Shown here: piece after piece, positions 24,883 to 33,716 of the stretch
Layout: every line of letters starts with the position of its first letter
Numbering within the stretch: the first letter of the stretch is position 1
Source of the DNA: Limnoperna fortunei
Lineage: Eukaryota; Mollusca; Bivalvia; Mytilida; Modiolidae
Length of the DNA: 64,000 nt
Reading direction: 5' to 3'
Assembly: GCA_944474755.1 (NCBI GenBank)
Contig: OX104112.1
Location: forward strand, 3,754,001-3,818,000
Notes under the pieces: generated by a model
What the model saw: the letters and a program-made list of their open reading frames with translations, nothing else
Told to the model about the DNA's origin: nothing
Databases searched by the model: none
Program-made: the position numbers and the translations under genes

Positions 24883-25744
24883 TTGGATGCTATAACATGG
24901 AATATCGTCATTTTGGCGTCTTTACGTCCCCAATCCTTTCTCCTCAGTTATTTCCGCCTGTGGTCGGAAAGTAATCTCGAAGGTAAGTGTATGGATATGG
25001 ACCAAAAAAATCGGTCCAAATGCGATATAGATTTCCTATTTACCCAGCAACATAATTTTACAGCCAACACTAGCTTTATACGTCTCAATACCGGGAAAGT
25101 GGAATATTCAGCAAAATTAAAATACACTACATCAGACACTTGAACATGAATGGCCTAAAATTTCACAGAACCAAATTTGTAGTTTATTTTTTTTAATAAT
25201 TCCGCTATTCCATTTTTGATTGGTAGACCGTTATTGTTCCATTTTCGACAAACTGGTGTAATGTATAAATACATGTTGAAATAAAAAAGTGCGTTCTATA
25301 AATATAATTTTAAAAAGCTTGAAAATAAAGAATGTTATAAAAAAGATGGAATTATTAAGAGTACAGTCTATTTTAACAGAATTCATCAGTGTATAAACTC
25401 GCCAAATGACCTTACATTAGTTTGAAAGTGAGTTCATTTACCAATTATTTCCTCCAATAAGCTTTTATGTTGGTGTGAATTTATTTGAGTCTTTTAATAT
25501 CATTTGATAATTTTAGTCTTTTTTATTCTGTACATTAAAATGGGCAAAATTTCTACTTATTTTTTTTAATTAACGTTGACCAATTAAAGAAAGATACAAT
25601 GTATGGGATGGATTAATTTTGGCATTGCAAATTACAAATATTTGACAATATGAGGTTTTATGTTGGGATAATGTCACCCAATTACTAGTCATGCTAGTGG
25701 GCCAGCTTTGTTGTTTTAATTTATCAAACTTTATTTATTGTATC
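24883..25744. other. Single-copy region; possible short exon-like segment
   Basis: A pyrimidine tract ending TTTCTCCTCAG at 24947 and a perfect donor AAG|GTAAGT at 24983 bracket 35 bases (24948-24982). The open frame at 24865-25143 (92 codons) starts in the minisatellite tail, runs through this segment and matches nothing I recognise. I do not call a gene here. The rest is AT-rich and featureless. Confidence 0.35.
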
Positions 25745-28035
25745 CTGGAGGGAGATACTATAGGTTATGTTTACTCTACAGGTCCAATAAGAGGTGATAC
25801 TGTAGGATATGTTTTAACATACAGGTCCAAAAGGAGGTGATACTGTAGGATATGTTTACCCTACAGGTCCAAGAGTAGGTGATACTGTAGGGCATGTTTT
25901 AACATACAGGTCCAGAGGAGGGGGTACTGTAGGATATGTTTACCCTACAGGTCCAAGAGTAGGTGATACTGTAGGGTATGTTTTAACATAAAGGTCCAGA
26001 GGAGGGGGATACTGTAGGATATGTTTTAACTTAAAGGTCCAAGAGGAGGGGGATACTGTAGGATATGTTTACCCTACAGGTCCAAGAGTAGGTGATACTG
26101 TAGGGTATGTTTTAACATAAAGGTCCAGAGGAGGGGGATACTGTAGGATATGTTTACCCTACGGGTCCAAGAGGAGGGGGATACTGTAGGATATTTTTAC
26201 CCTACAGGTCCAAGAGGAGGGGATACTGTAGAATATGTTTTAACTTAAAGGTCCAAGAGGAGGGAGATACTGTAGGATATGTTTACCCTACAGGTCCAAG
26301 AGGAGGGGGATACTGTAGGATATTTTTACCCTACAGGTCCAAGAGGAGGGGATACTGTAGAATATGTTTTAACTTAAAGGTCCAAGAGGAGGGAGATACT
26401 GTAGGATATGTTTACCCTACAGGTCCAAGAGGAGGGGGATACTGTAAGATATTTTTACCCTACAGGTCCAAGAGGAGGGGATACTGTAGAATATGTTTTA
26501 ACATACAGGTCCAAGAGGAGGGATATACTGTAGGATATGTTTACCCTACAGGTCCATGAGGAGGGGAATACTGTAGAATATGTTTTAACATACAGGTCCA
26601 AGAGGAGGGAGATACTGGAGGATATGTTTACCCTACAGGTCCATGAGGAGGGGAATACTGCAGGATGTTTACCTTACATGTCTAAGAGGAGGGAGATACT
26701 GTAGGATATGTTTAACCTACTCGTCCAAGAGGAGGGGAATACTGCAGGATGTTTACCTTACATGTCTAAGAGGAGGGAGATACTGTAGGATATGTTTAAC
26801 CTACTGGTCCAAGAGGAGGGGAATACTGCAGGATGTTTACCTTACATGTCTAAGAGGAGGGGACTGTAGGATATGTTTACCCTACAGGACCACAGGGGCA
26901 TGATACTTTAGGTTATGTTTACACTACAGGTCCAAAGAGGAGGGGATATTTTAAGATATGTTTACTGTACAGGTCCAAGAGAAGGGGATACTGTAGGATA
27001 TGTTTACCCTACAGGTCCAAGAGGAGGGGGATGCTGTAGGATATGTTTTAACTTACAGATCCAGGAGGAAGGGGATGCTGTAGGAGATGCTTTAACCTAA
27101 AAGTCCAAGAGGAGGGGATATTTCAGGGTATGTCAACCCTACAGGTTCAAGAGGAGGGAACTGTAGGACATGTTTACCATATAAGTTATGTTTACAGTAC
27201 AGGTCCAAGAGAGGGGGATACTGTAGGATATGTTTACCCTCCATGTCTAAGGGAGGGTGATGCTGTAGGATATATATGTTCTACAGGTCCAAGAGGAGGG
27301 GATATTGTAGGATATGTTTACACTACAGTACCAAGGGGGGATATTTTAAGTTATGTTTACCCTACCGGTCCAAGAGGAGGGGGATACTGTAGGATATGTT
27401 TACCCTACAGGTCCAAGAGGAGGAGATAGTGTAGGATGTTTACCCTACATGTCTAATAGGAGGGGACTCTAGGATATGTTTACCCTACAGGTCCAAGAGG
27501 AGGGGGATACTGTAGGATATGTTTACCCTACAGGTTCATAGAGGATATGGATACTGGAGGATATGTTTACCCTAGATAGTGTAGGATGTTTACGCTACAT
27601 GTCTTAGAGGAGGGGACTGTAGGATATGTTTACCCTACAGGTACAAGAGGAGGGGAATACTGTAGGACATGTTTACCCTCCAGGTCCAAGAGGGGGAGAT
27701 AGTGTATGATGTTTACCCTATATGCATAAAAGCGAGGACTAGAATATGTTTACCCGACAGGACCAAGGGGGGAGGGTACTTTAGATAATGCTTACACTAC
27801 AGATCCAAGAGGAGGGGATATTTTAGGATATGCTTACTGTACAGGTCCAAGAGAAGGGGATACTGTAGGATATGTTTACCCTGCAAGTCTTAAACCCTTT
27901 TTTTTACCCTACAGGACCAAGGGGGGATACTATAGGTTATCAGGTTATGTTTACACTACAGGTCTAAGATGAGGGAGCTACTGAAGGATATGTTTACCTA
28001 TAGCTACAGGTCCAAGAGGAGGGGAAACTGTGGAA
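25745..28035. repeat. 43-bp minisatellite array (about 53 copies)
   Basis: The unit is GAGGAGGGGGATACTGTAGG, then ATATGTTTACCCTACAGGTC, then CAA. Each full unit can form a 7-bp hairpin, CTGTAGG pairing with CCTACAG around ATATGTTTAC. A 129-bp trimer (marker GATACTGTAGAATATG) repeats at 26222, 26351 and 26480. An 84-bp dimer (marker GGGAATACTGCAGG) repeats at about 26651, 26735 and 26819. Units at the right end are degraded. Plus-strand frames at 26643-27429 are translated repeat. Confidence 0.96.
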
Positions 28036-28070
28036 TGTAGTATAATATAATGTTATAATAATATGGTGCC

Positions 28071-28429
28071 TGGGGTCCGAGTAGTTAAGGTAGGTAGTCA
28101 ATGTCATCAGTTATTGATAACCAACACTGAGGTTGTGAGTTTGAGTCCAACTTTGGGCAGGGTGGTGTTGAATAAATTGACATGGATTCTCAGACCAAAG
28201 GTACATGTAAGGGGTGCAAAACAAAATAAATAAATGTACATACAGGTTGACTGCATCTGGTTCCTGGTCCAAATCAGATATCAGTTATGGTACCAGTCTC
28301 TACATTGTTCAGATCTGTATTTGTATCCTTATCAGGGAGCAGTCCTTAAAAATAAAGGACAACATCATTATAAAAATTTAACTAAATTATTATGTTGAAA
28401 TTATTTTCGAGTTATCTCCCTTAGACAAA
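28071..28429 (+). mobile_element. tRNA-derived SINE, copy 1
   Basis: The head TGGGGTCCGAGTAGTTAAGG at 28071 resembles the start and A box of a Ser/Leu-type tRNA. A B-box-like GAGTTTGAGTCC lies at 28137-28148. The body (GGGCAGGGTGGTGTTGAATA onward) is shared with the copy at 31971, down to the 3' end GAGTTATCTCCCTTAGACAA. The pair share almost the full 320 bp. The copy lies about 35 bases after the 43-bp minisatellite. I see no clear target-site duplication and cannot name the family. Confidence 0.7.
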
Positions 28430-28529
28430 CAACTAAGTAGAAAGGTACTTAATTTAGTCATTTTTTGTTGATGCACATTTACATTTATAAACCTTAAGAC
28501 CAATTATCCCTAAGCACCAAAATAACTGG
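28430..28529. other. Short unique spacer
   Basis: AT-rich sequence between the SINE and the giant foldback. Nothing is visible in it. Confidence 0.5.
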
Positions 28530-28626
28530 GACATGACATGTCTCAGATTTTGCTGATTTTAATTTCATAAGTTGCAATTGACCATTGGATCATAAAAATG
28601 ATGACTGTTTGTTATGATTGACCACG

Positions 28627-28640
28627 GTTGCCATGGTAAC
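28627..28640. promoter_or_regulatory. X-box-like palindrome (RFX type) 1
   Basis: GTTGCCATGGTAAC fits the symmetric X-box pattern bound by RFX transcription factors. It lies in the outer left arm of the giant foldback and pairs in position with 29837-29850. Binding is inferred from motif only. Confidence 0.35.
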
Positions 28641-29033
28641 TGAGGCGGTCATTTTGTATCATTTCTCATACTGCGAAATAGCCTATATTCAATACCAAAT
28701 TTGTTACTCAAAAATCAATGCATATTCAATCTAATGTTTTATTTTCTTAATTCAATACCTCATTGACAATATTCAAAACAGTTTCAAGACTAAACATAAA
28801 TGTCTAGTCAGAACGAGGCTATCCAATATGTCCAGAAATCATGCATTTTTTCTAGAATTTTTCTACTAAAAAATTACCATTTTTGCCACTTTACTGACTC
28901 CATTTTCAGAAAATGCACCAATCACAAATACTCATCATGAATATAATTACATAAATTGATGATTAATATTCAAAACTTATAAAAATCTCAATGGGGTAAA
29001 AAAAGATGTCTATAGAAAACACTGTCAAAGATG

Positions 29034-29047
29034 GTTACCATGGTAAC
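29034..29047. promoter_or_regulatory. X-box-like palindrome (RFX type) 2
   Basis: GTTACCATGGTAAC is a perfect 14-bp palindrome at the inner end of the left arm. Its partner in the right arm is 29428-29441. Confidence 0.35.
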
Positions 29048-29196
29048 TTGTGAAAAAAAGCCCTTTTTGTATTGTTCAATATTTCCATGAAATTACTGTT
29101 TCTCTTAGGAATAAATTAAATCATCCTTAATTATTATTTTTAACAGACATACTATAAACTTAAAATGACATTGAAATCATTTCAGGGTACAGTGTC

Positions 29197-29310
29197 TCAA
29201 GGTCAAGGTCAACTAAAAATTGAACTTTCAAATATGAAAATCTTGAAGCAAAATCAATTTTAAGTGACCTTGAGAACAACACAAGTGACCTTGAAAGTTT
29301 TCTAAGGTCA
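29197..29310. promoter_or_regulatory. Cluster of TCAAGGTCA-type nuclear-receptor half-sites
   Basis: TCAAGGTCA, the extended half-site bound by ERR and SF-1-type monomeric receptors, occurs overlapping at 29197 and 29203, and inverted (TGACCTTGA) at 29265 and 29286. A weaker TAAGGTCA lies at 29303. All lie within 115 bases of the foldback's central region. Function is inference only. Confidence 0.3.
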
Positions 29311-29427
29311 TACTATGTTGAAAAGATCCTTTTAGGTACATATGATGACAACAATTGTTATCTTGGCTCATATTAGAAGTATGGTCATACATGTATTTAA
29401 ATATCGAAAAATTGCCATTTTTGTTTT

Positions 29428-29441
29428 ATTACCATGGTAAC
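29428..29441. promoter_or_regulatory. X-box-like palindrome (RFX type) 3
   Basis: ATTACCATGGTAAC lies at the inner end of the right arm, mirroring the site at 29034. Confidence 0.35.
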
Positions 29442-29836
29442 CAACTTTAACAGAATTTTTTAAAGACATTTTTTCTTACCCCATTGAGATTTAAAAAATT
29501 TTTGAATATTAATCATCAATCTATGTAATTATATTCATGATGATTATTTGTGATTGGTGCATTTTCTGAAAATGGAGTCAGAAAAGTGTCAAAAATGGTA
29601 ATATTTTTTACCAAAAATTATAGAGAATAATGCCCTATTTCTTGACATGTTCAATAGTCTCAGTCTGATCACACATATACTTAAAGAGTTGTAACTGTTT
29701 TGAATATTGTCAATAAGATATTGAATTAAGCAAATAAAGAAATTCTATTGAATATGAATCGATTTTCCCCTGAAAAATTGGGATTTGAATATTGCCCTTT
29801 TCACTGTATTTTAATGGGCCCAAAATGGCCGCCACC

Positions 29837-29850
29837 GTTACCATGGCAAC
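29837..29850. promoter_or_regulatory. X-box-like palindrome (RFX type) 4
   Basis: GTTACCATGGCAAC lies in the outer right arm, mirroring the site at 28627. Confidence 0.35.
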
Positions 29851-29947
29851 CGAAGTCAAATCATAACAAACAATAATTATTTTGTGGTCCAATGGTCGAT
29901 TTCAACTTATAAAATGAAAATCAGCTAAATCTGAGACATGTCATGTC

Positions 29948-30141
29948 TCACCCTATATGGAAATCCTTTGATCCTTATGGAGAATTGGTGTTAAATGTTA
30001 AAATAATTTAAATATTTGAAAAAATGAGAGGAAATAACATTCATAAAATTTCATCTGAAAGTTAAAATTAGCATTAAATATAAACCTTAGGGAAGAAATA
30101 CAAAACATTATAGAATCAAAAACCACAGAAATTATTTACAG
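29948..30141. other. Unique spacer before the 39-bp array
   Basis: AT-rich sequence. No feature is visible. Confidence 0.5.
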
Positions 30142-31968
30142 ACTATACCTATAGCTGTAAGTAAGCCTCAGATCAAGGGGAGATCACCTATAGCTGTATG
30201 TAAGCCTCAGGTCAATGTGGAGATCACCTAAAGCTGTAAGAAAGCCTCATGTCAAGGGGAGATCACCTATAGCTGTAAGTAAGCCTCATGTCAAGGGGAG
30301 ATCACCTATAGCTGTAAGTAAGCCTCAGGTCAAGGGGAGATCACCTATAGCTGTAAGTAGGCCTCAGGTCAGGGGGAGATCACCTATAGCTGTAAGTAAG
30401 CCTCAGGTCAAGGGGAGATCATCTATAGCTGTAAGTAAGCCTCAGATCAAGGGGAAATCACCTATAGCTGTAAGTAAGCCTCAGGTCAGGGGGAGATCTC
30501 CTATAGCTGTAAGTAAGACTCAGGTCAAGGGGAAATCACCTATAGCTGTAAGTAAGCCTCAGGTCAAGGGGAGATCACCTATAGCTGTAAGTAAGCCTCA
30601 TGTCAAGGGGAGATCACCTAAAGCTGTAAGTAAGCCTCATGTCAAGGGGAGATCACCTATAGCTGTAAGTAAGCCTCATGTCAAGGGGAGATCACCTATA
30701 GCTGTAAGTAAGCCTCATGTCAAGGGGAGATCACCTATAGCTGTAAGTAAGCCTCAGGTCAAGGGGAGATCACCTATAGCTGTAAGTAAGCCTCAGGTCA
30801 AGGGGAGATCACCTATGGCTGTAAGTAAGCCTCATGTCAAGGGGAGATCACCTATAGCTGTAAGTAAGCCTCAGGTCAAGGGGAGATCACCTAAAGCTGT
30901 AAGTAAGCCTCAGGTCAAGGGGAAATCACCTATAGCTGTAAGTAAGCCTCAGGTCAAGGGGAGATCACCTATAGCTGTTAGTAAGCCTCAGGTCAATGGG
31001 AGATCACCTATAGCTGTAAGTAAGCCTCAGGTCAATGGGAGATCACCTATAGCTGTTAGTAAGCCTTAGGTCAAGGGGAGATCACCTATAGCTGTAAGTA
31101 AGCCTCAGGTCAATGGGAGATCACCTATAGCTGTAAGTAAGCCTTAGGTCAAGGGGAGATCACCTATAGCTGTAAGTAAGCCTCAGGTCAAGGGGAGATC
31201 ACCTATAGCTGTAAGTAAGCCTCAGGTCAATGTGGAGATCACCTATAGCTGTAAGTAAGCCTCAGGTCAAGGGGAGATCATCTATAGCTGTAAGTAAACC
31301 TCAGGTCAAGGGGAGATCACCTATAGCTGTAAGTAAGCCTCAGGTCAAGGGGAGATCACCCATAGCTGTAAGTAAGCCTCATGTCAAGGGGAGATCACCT
31401 ATAGCTGTAAGTAAGCCTCAGGTCAATGTGGAGATCACCTATAGCTGTAAGTAAGCCTCATGTCAAGGGGAGATCACCTATAGCTGTAAGTAAGCCTCAG
31501 GTCAATGTGGAGATCACCTATAGCTGTAAGTAAGCCTCAGGTCAAGGGGTGATCACCTATAGCTGTAAGTAAGCCTCCGGTCAGGGGGAGATCACCTATA
31601 GCTGTAAGTAAGCCTCATGTAAAGGGGTGATCATCTATAGCTGTAAGTAAGCCTCAGGTCAAGGGGAGATCACCTATAGCTAGCTGTAAGTAAGCCTCGT
31701 GTCAAGGGGAAATCATCTATAGATATAAGTAAGCCTCAAGTCAGGGGGAGATCACCTATAGCTGTAAGTTAGCATCAGGTCAAGGGGAGATCACCTAAAG
31801 CTGTAAGTAAGCCTCAGGTCAAGGTAGAGATCACCTACAGCTGTAAGTAAGCCTCAGGTCAAGGTAGAGATCACCTATAGCTGTAAGTAAGCCTCAGGTC
31901 AAGGGAGAGACCACCAAAAGCTGTAAGTAAGCCTCAGGTCAAGGGGAGATCACCTATAGCTGCAACTG
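30142..31968. repeat. 39-bp minisatellite array (about 47 copies)
   Basis: The unit is CCTATAGCTGTAAGTAAGCC then TCAGGTCAAGGGGAGATCA. Because 39 is 13 codons, one frame is open for 284 codons (30215-31069) with the repeating peptide RSPIAVSKPQVKG. Differences between units often change the amino acid (CAG/CAT, ATA/AAA, AAG/AAT). A +1 variant (CAATGTGGAGATC, near 30217, 31227, 31428 and 31505) breaks the frame, so a protein is unlikely. Every unit contains GTAAGT, the core of a splice donor, and most contain AGGTCA. Confidence 0.96.
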
Positions 31969-31970
31969 CT

Positions 31971-32290
31971 GCTATTGATAACAAACAATGAGGTTGTGAG
32001 TTTGAGCCCATCTTTGGGCAGGGTGGGGTTGAATAAATTGACATGGATTCTCAGACCAAAGGTACATGTTAAGGGTGTAAAACAAAACAAATAAATGTAC
32101 ATACAGTTTGGATGCATCTGGTTCCTGGTCCAAATCAGATATCAGTTATGGTACCAGTCTCTACATTGTTCAGATCTGTATTTGTATCCTTATCAGGGAG
32201 CAGTCTTTAAAAATAAAGCAAAACATCATTATAAAAATGTAACTAAATTATTATGTTCAAATAATATCTGAGTTATCTCCCTTAGACAAA
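31971..32290 (+). mobile_element. tRNA-derived SINE, copy 2 (5'-truncated)
   Basis: The sequence from GCTATTGATAAC at 31971 to CTCCCTTAGACAAA at 32290 matches the SINE at 28071-28429 almost throughout. It lacks the first part of the tRNA-like head, so the A box is missing, while the B-box-like GAGTTTGAGCCC remains. It begins immediately after the last 39-bp minisatellite unit, with no spacer. Confidence 0.75.
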
Positions 32291-32539
32291 GTAATATGTC
32301 AGGAAAATCTGACAAATAATACAGCACCAGAGATTCAAGGTGTCATATCCTTGGTACAGTTTACTCACTGGAGGTATAGAAATATTTTTGTTGATGAGAT
32401 TTCTCTGTTTCACAGGGTGAGAAAGCTTATTGTTACATCAATTAATTACATGTATGATGTCATTCATGTCAAGTTATTTTTACACAAATGGCTACCAAGC
32501 ATACTGAAGAAATGCCTAAAAAATCTAGAAATCTGGTGA
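32291..32539. other. Single-copy AT-rich stretch
   Basis: No supported feature is present. The plus-strand frames at 32351-32718 are short, overlap the palindrome downstream and are unrecognised. Confidence 0.5.
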
Positions 32540-32705
32540 GAAAAAGTATCAAATCACTCGTGGAAAGCAGATTTAAGAAATTCTCAAACCCACGGCAAAG
32601 ATATCTTTTTGTTCACTGCCTCGGGATGGACAAGATATCTTTGCACTTGGGTTTGAGATTTTCTTGTCTTGCCTATCCACTTATAAAAGATACTATTTAC
32701 TCCCT
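32540..32705. mobile_element. Foldback element 3 (partly decayed)
   Basis: The best pairing is 32576-32611 with 32630-32665; the arms share CTCAAACCCA and CAAAGATATCTT in complement. A weaker outer match extends to about 32540 and 32705 (GTATC paired with GATAC). The loop holds TCACTGCCTCGGGATGG, which partly recalls the CGGCTCGGG loops of elements 1 and 2. No coding capacity is present. Confidence 0.6.
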
Positions 32706-33134
32706 TACACAAATCTAATATGTTGGGAAAATCTTATAAATAATCCAGTACTCAAGATTCCATATTTAATACTCTAAACATTGTAGTTATTTAATTTTTA
32801 GTATCGCTACAGTACTGAGACAAGACCATATTTATTACAACAAAAAATTAATGTTGTATTGTTGTGCATGAAATAGGACTCAAACTTATAGATAACTGCT
32901 ATTTTTGTGGAGTTAATTGGTGTTGTTGGCCAAATTTTGGCAGCCATTTTGGCATTGTTATAATAAAATGTATACAAACATTACACTACAGATAGTGTGT
33001 ATTCTCTGTTTCCTAGGTGACCACTGTGGGCTGCCGACTCTGTGTACAGGACTATTGCCCATGATATAATAACCCATGGTTGTCAACTATGGACAGAAGA
33101 AGTGTTAAAATGTTATGTGTTCAAAATGTTTGGT
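32706..33134. other. Single-copy region with a possible splice acceptor
   Basis: CTCTGTTTCCTAG ending at 33016 is a good acceptor-like tract. It is followed by a short GC-richer segment (33017-33070), which then passes into AT-rich sequence with AATAAA signals at 33224 and 33350. This could be a terminal exon of an unknown transcript, but no coding frame can be chosen from sequence alone. Confidence 0.3.
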
Positions 33135-33388
33135 AAATGAGAATATTAAAATATATCTGAACAATGTGTTAGGACAATGATTTGTATAAATGTTGGACAA
33201 ACCTAGTTCAGTGTAGCTGAAACAATAAAAAATGTACAATATAAGTAATCACCAAATGTAAAATGAGAATATTAAAATATAACTGAACAATGTGTTAGGA
33301 CAATGATTTTTATAAATGTTGGACAAACCTAGTTCAGTGTAGCTGAAACAATAAAGTGTACAATATAAGTAATCGCCAAATGTAAAAA
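33135..33388. repeat. 126-bp tandem duplication, two copies
   Basis: Copy 1 starts at 33135 and copy 2 at 33261, both with AAATGAGAATATTAAAATAT. They differ by a few substitutions and a short indel in the A run after AATAAA. Each copy carries one AATAAA (33224-33229 and 33350-33355), so a polyadenylation-like signal has been duplicated. Confidence 0.92.
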
Positions 33389-33609
33389 CTACATTCATGG
33401 ATGAGTTGCAAAGGAATAAATGTGTTTACTTGATTTTAGTAAAACTTGCTCTATATGCCTGCCCTACACCTGAGAATACAAATCATTCTCTTAAATTTTA
33501 TGTCAGTCTACTTTGACCTAAAAAAGGAATATAATTTTTGTTTTAAACATGTAATATAATGATTAAATTTAATTTAAAATTAAACACAAAATAGTTATAA
33601 ATTGGCATA
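33389..33609. other. Single-copy AT-rich stretch
   Basis: Nothing recognisable is visible. Confidence 0.5.
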
Positions 33610-33716
33610 AGTGTAGACACTAGTGACACCTCATCGTTGGAAACCGGTCGGTAAGTGGTAGCAAAGTGACAACGCGACCGGACGTGGGTTTCCGACAATG
33701 GTGACACTTGTGCATG
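33610..33716. mobile_element. Foldback element 4 (palindrome)
   Basis: The left arm around 33617-33645 (CACTAGTGACACCTCATCGT, TGGAAACC) pairs with the right arm around 33686-33714 (GGGTTTCCGACAATGGTGAC, ACTTGTG) with several mismatches. The loop contains a nested GGTCG/CGACC stem. The minus-strand frame at 33543-33749 is incidental. Confidence 0.6.

Larger units (their letters stand above)
28530..29947. mobile_element. Giant foldback element, about 1.4 kb
   Basis: Long inverted arms at about 28530-29047 and 29431-29947 pair over some 515 bp with moderate divergence. Weaker pairing extends inward to about 29080 and 29400. The ends read GACATGACATGTCTCAGATT on the left and the complement on the right. 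Matching landmarks include AATATAATTACATAAATTGA with its partner, and CACCAATCACAAAT with ATTTGTGATTGGTG. No transposase frame is present; the 60-codon minus frame at 29710-29892 is incidental. The central region of about 310 bases carries several TCAAGGTCA-type words. It looks like a non-autonomous foldback transposon or an inverted duplication; no target-site duplication is obvious. Confidence 0.8.

Noticed and set aside
28071..28150. Functional tRNA gene
   Set aside because: The A and B boxes are tRNA-like, but the acceptor and anticodon stems do not fold and the sequence continues into a repeated SINE body.
30215..31069. 284-codon plus-strand frame encoding 13-residue repeats as a repetitive secreted or structural protein
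   Set aside because: It follows only from the 39-bp period. Unit differences are often amino-acid changing, +1 units break the frame, and there is no signal peptide.
32488..32718. 76-codon Lys/Arg-rich plus-strand frame
   Set aside because: It overlaps foldback element 3, whose inverted arms explain the sequence.
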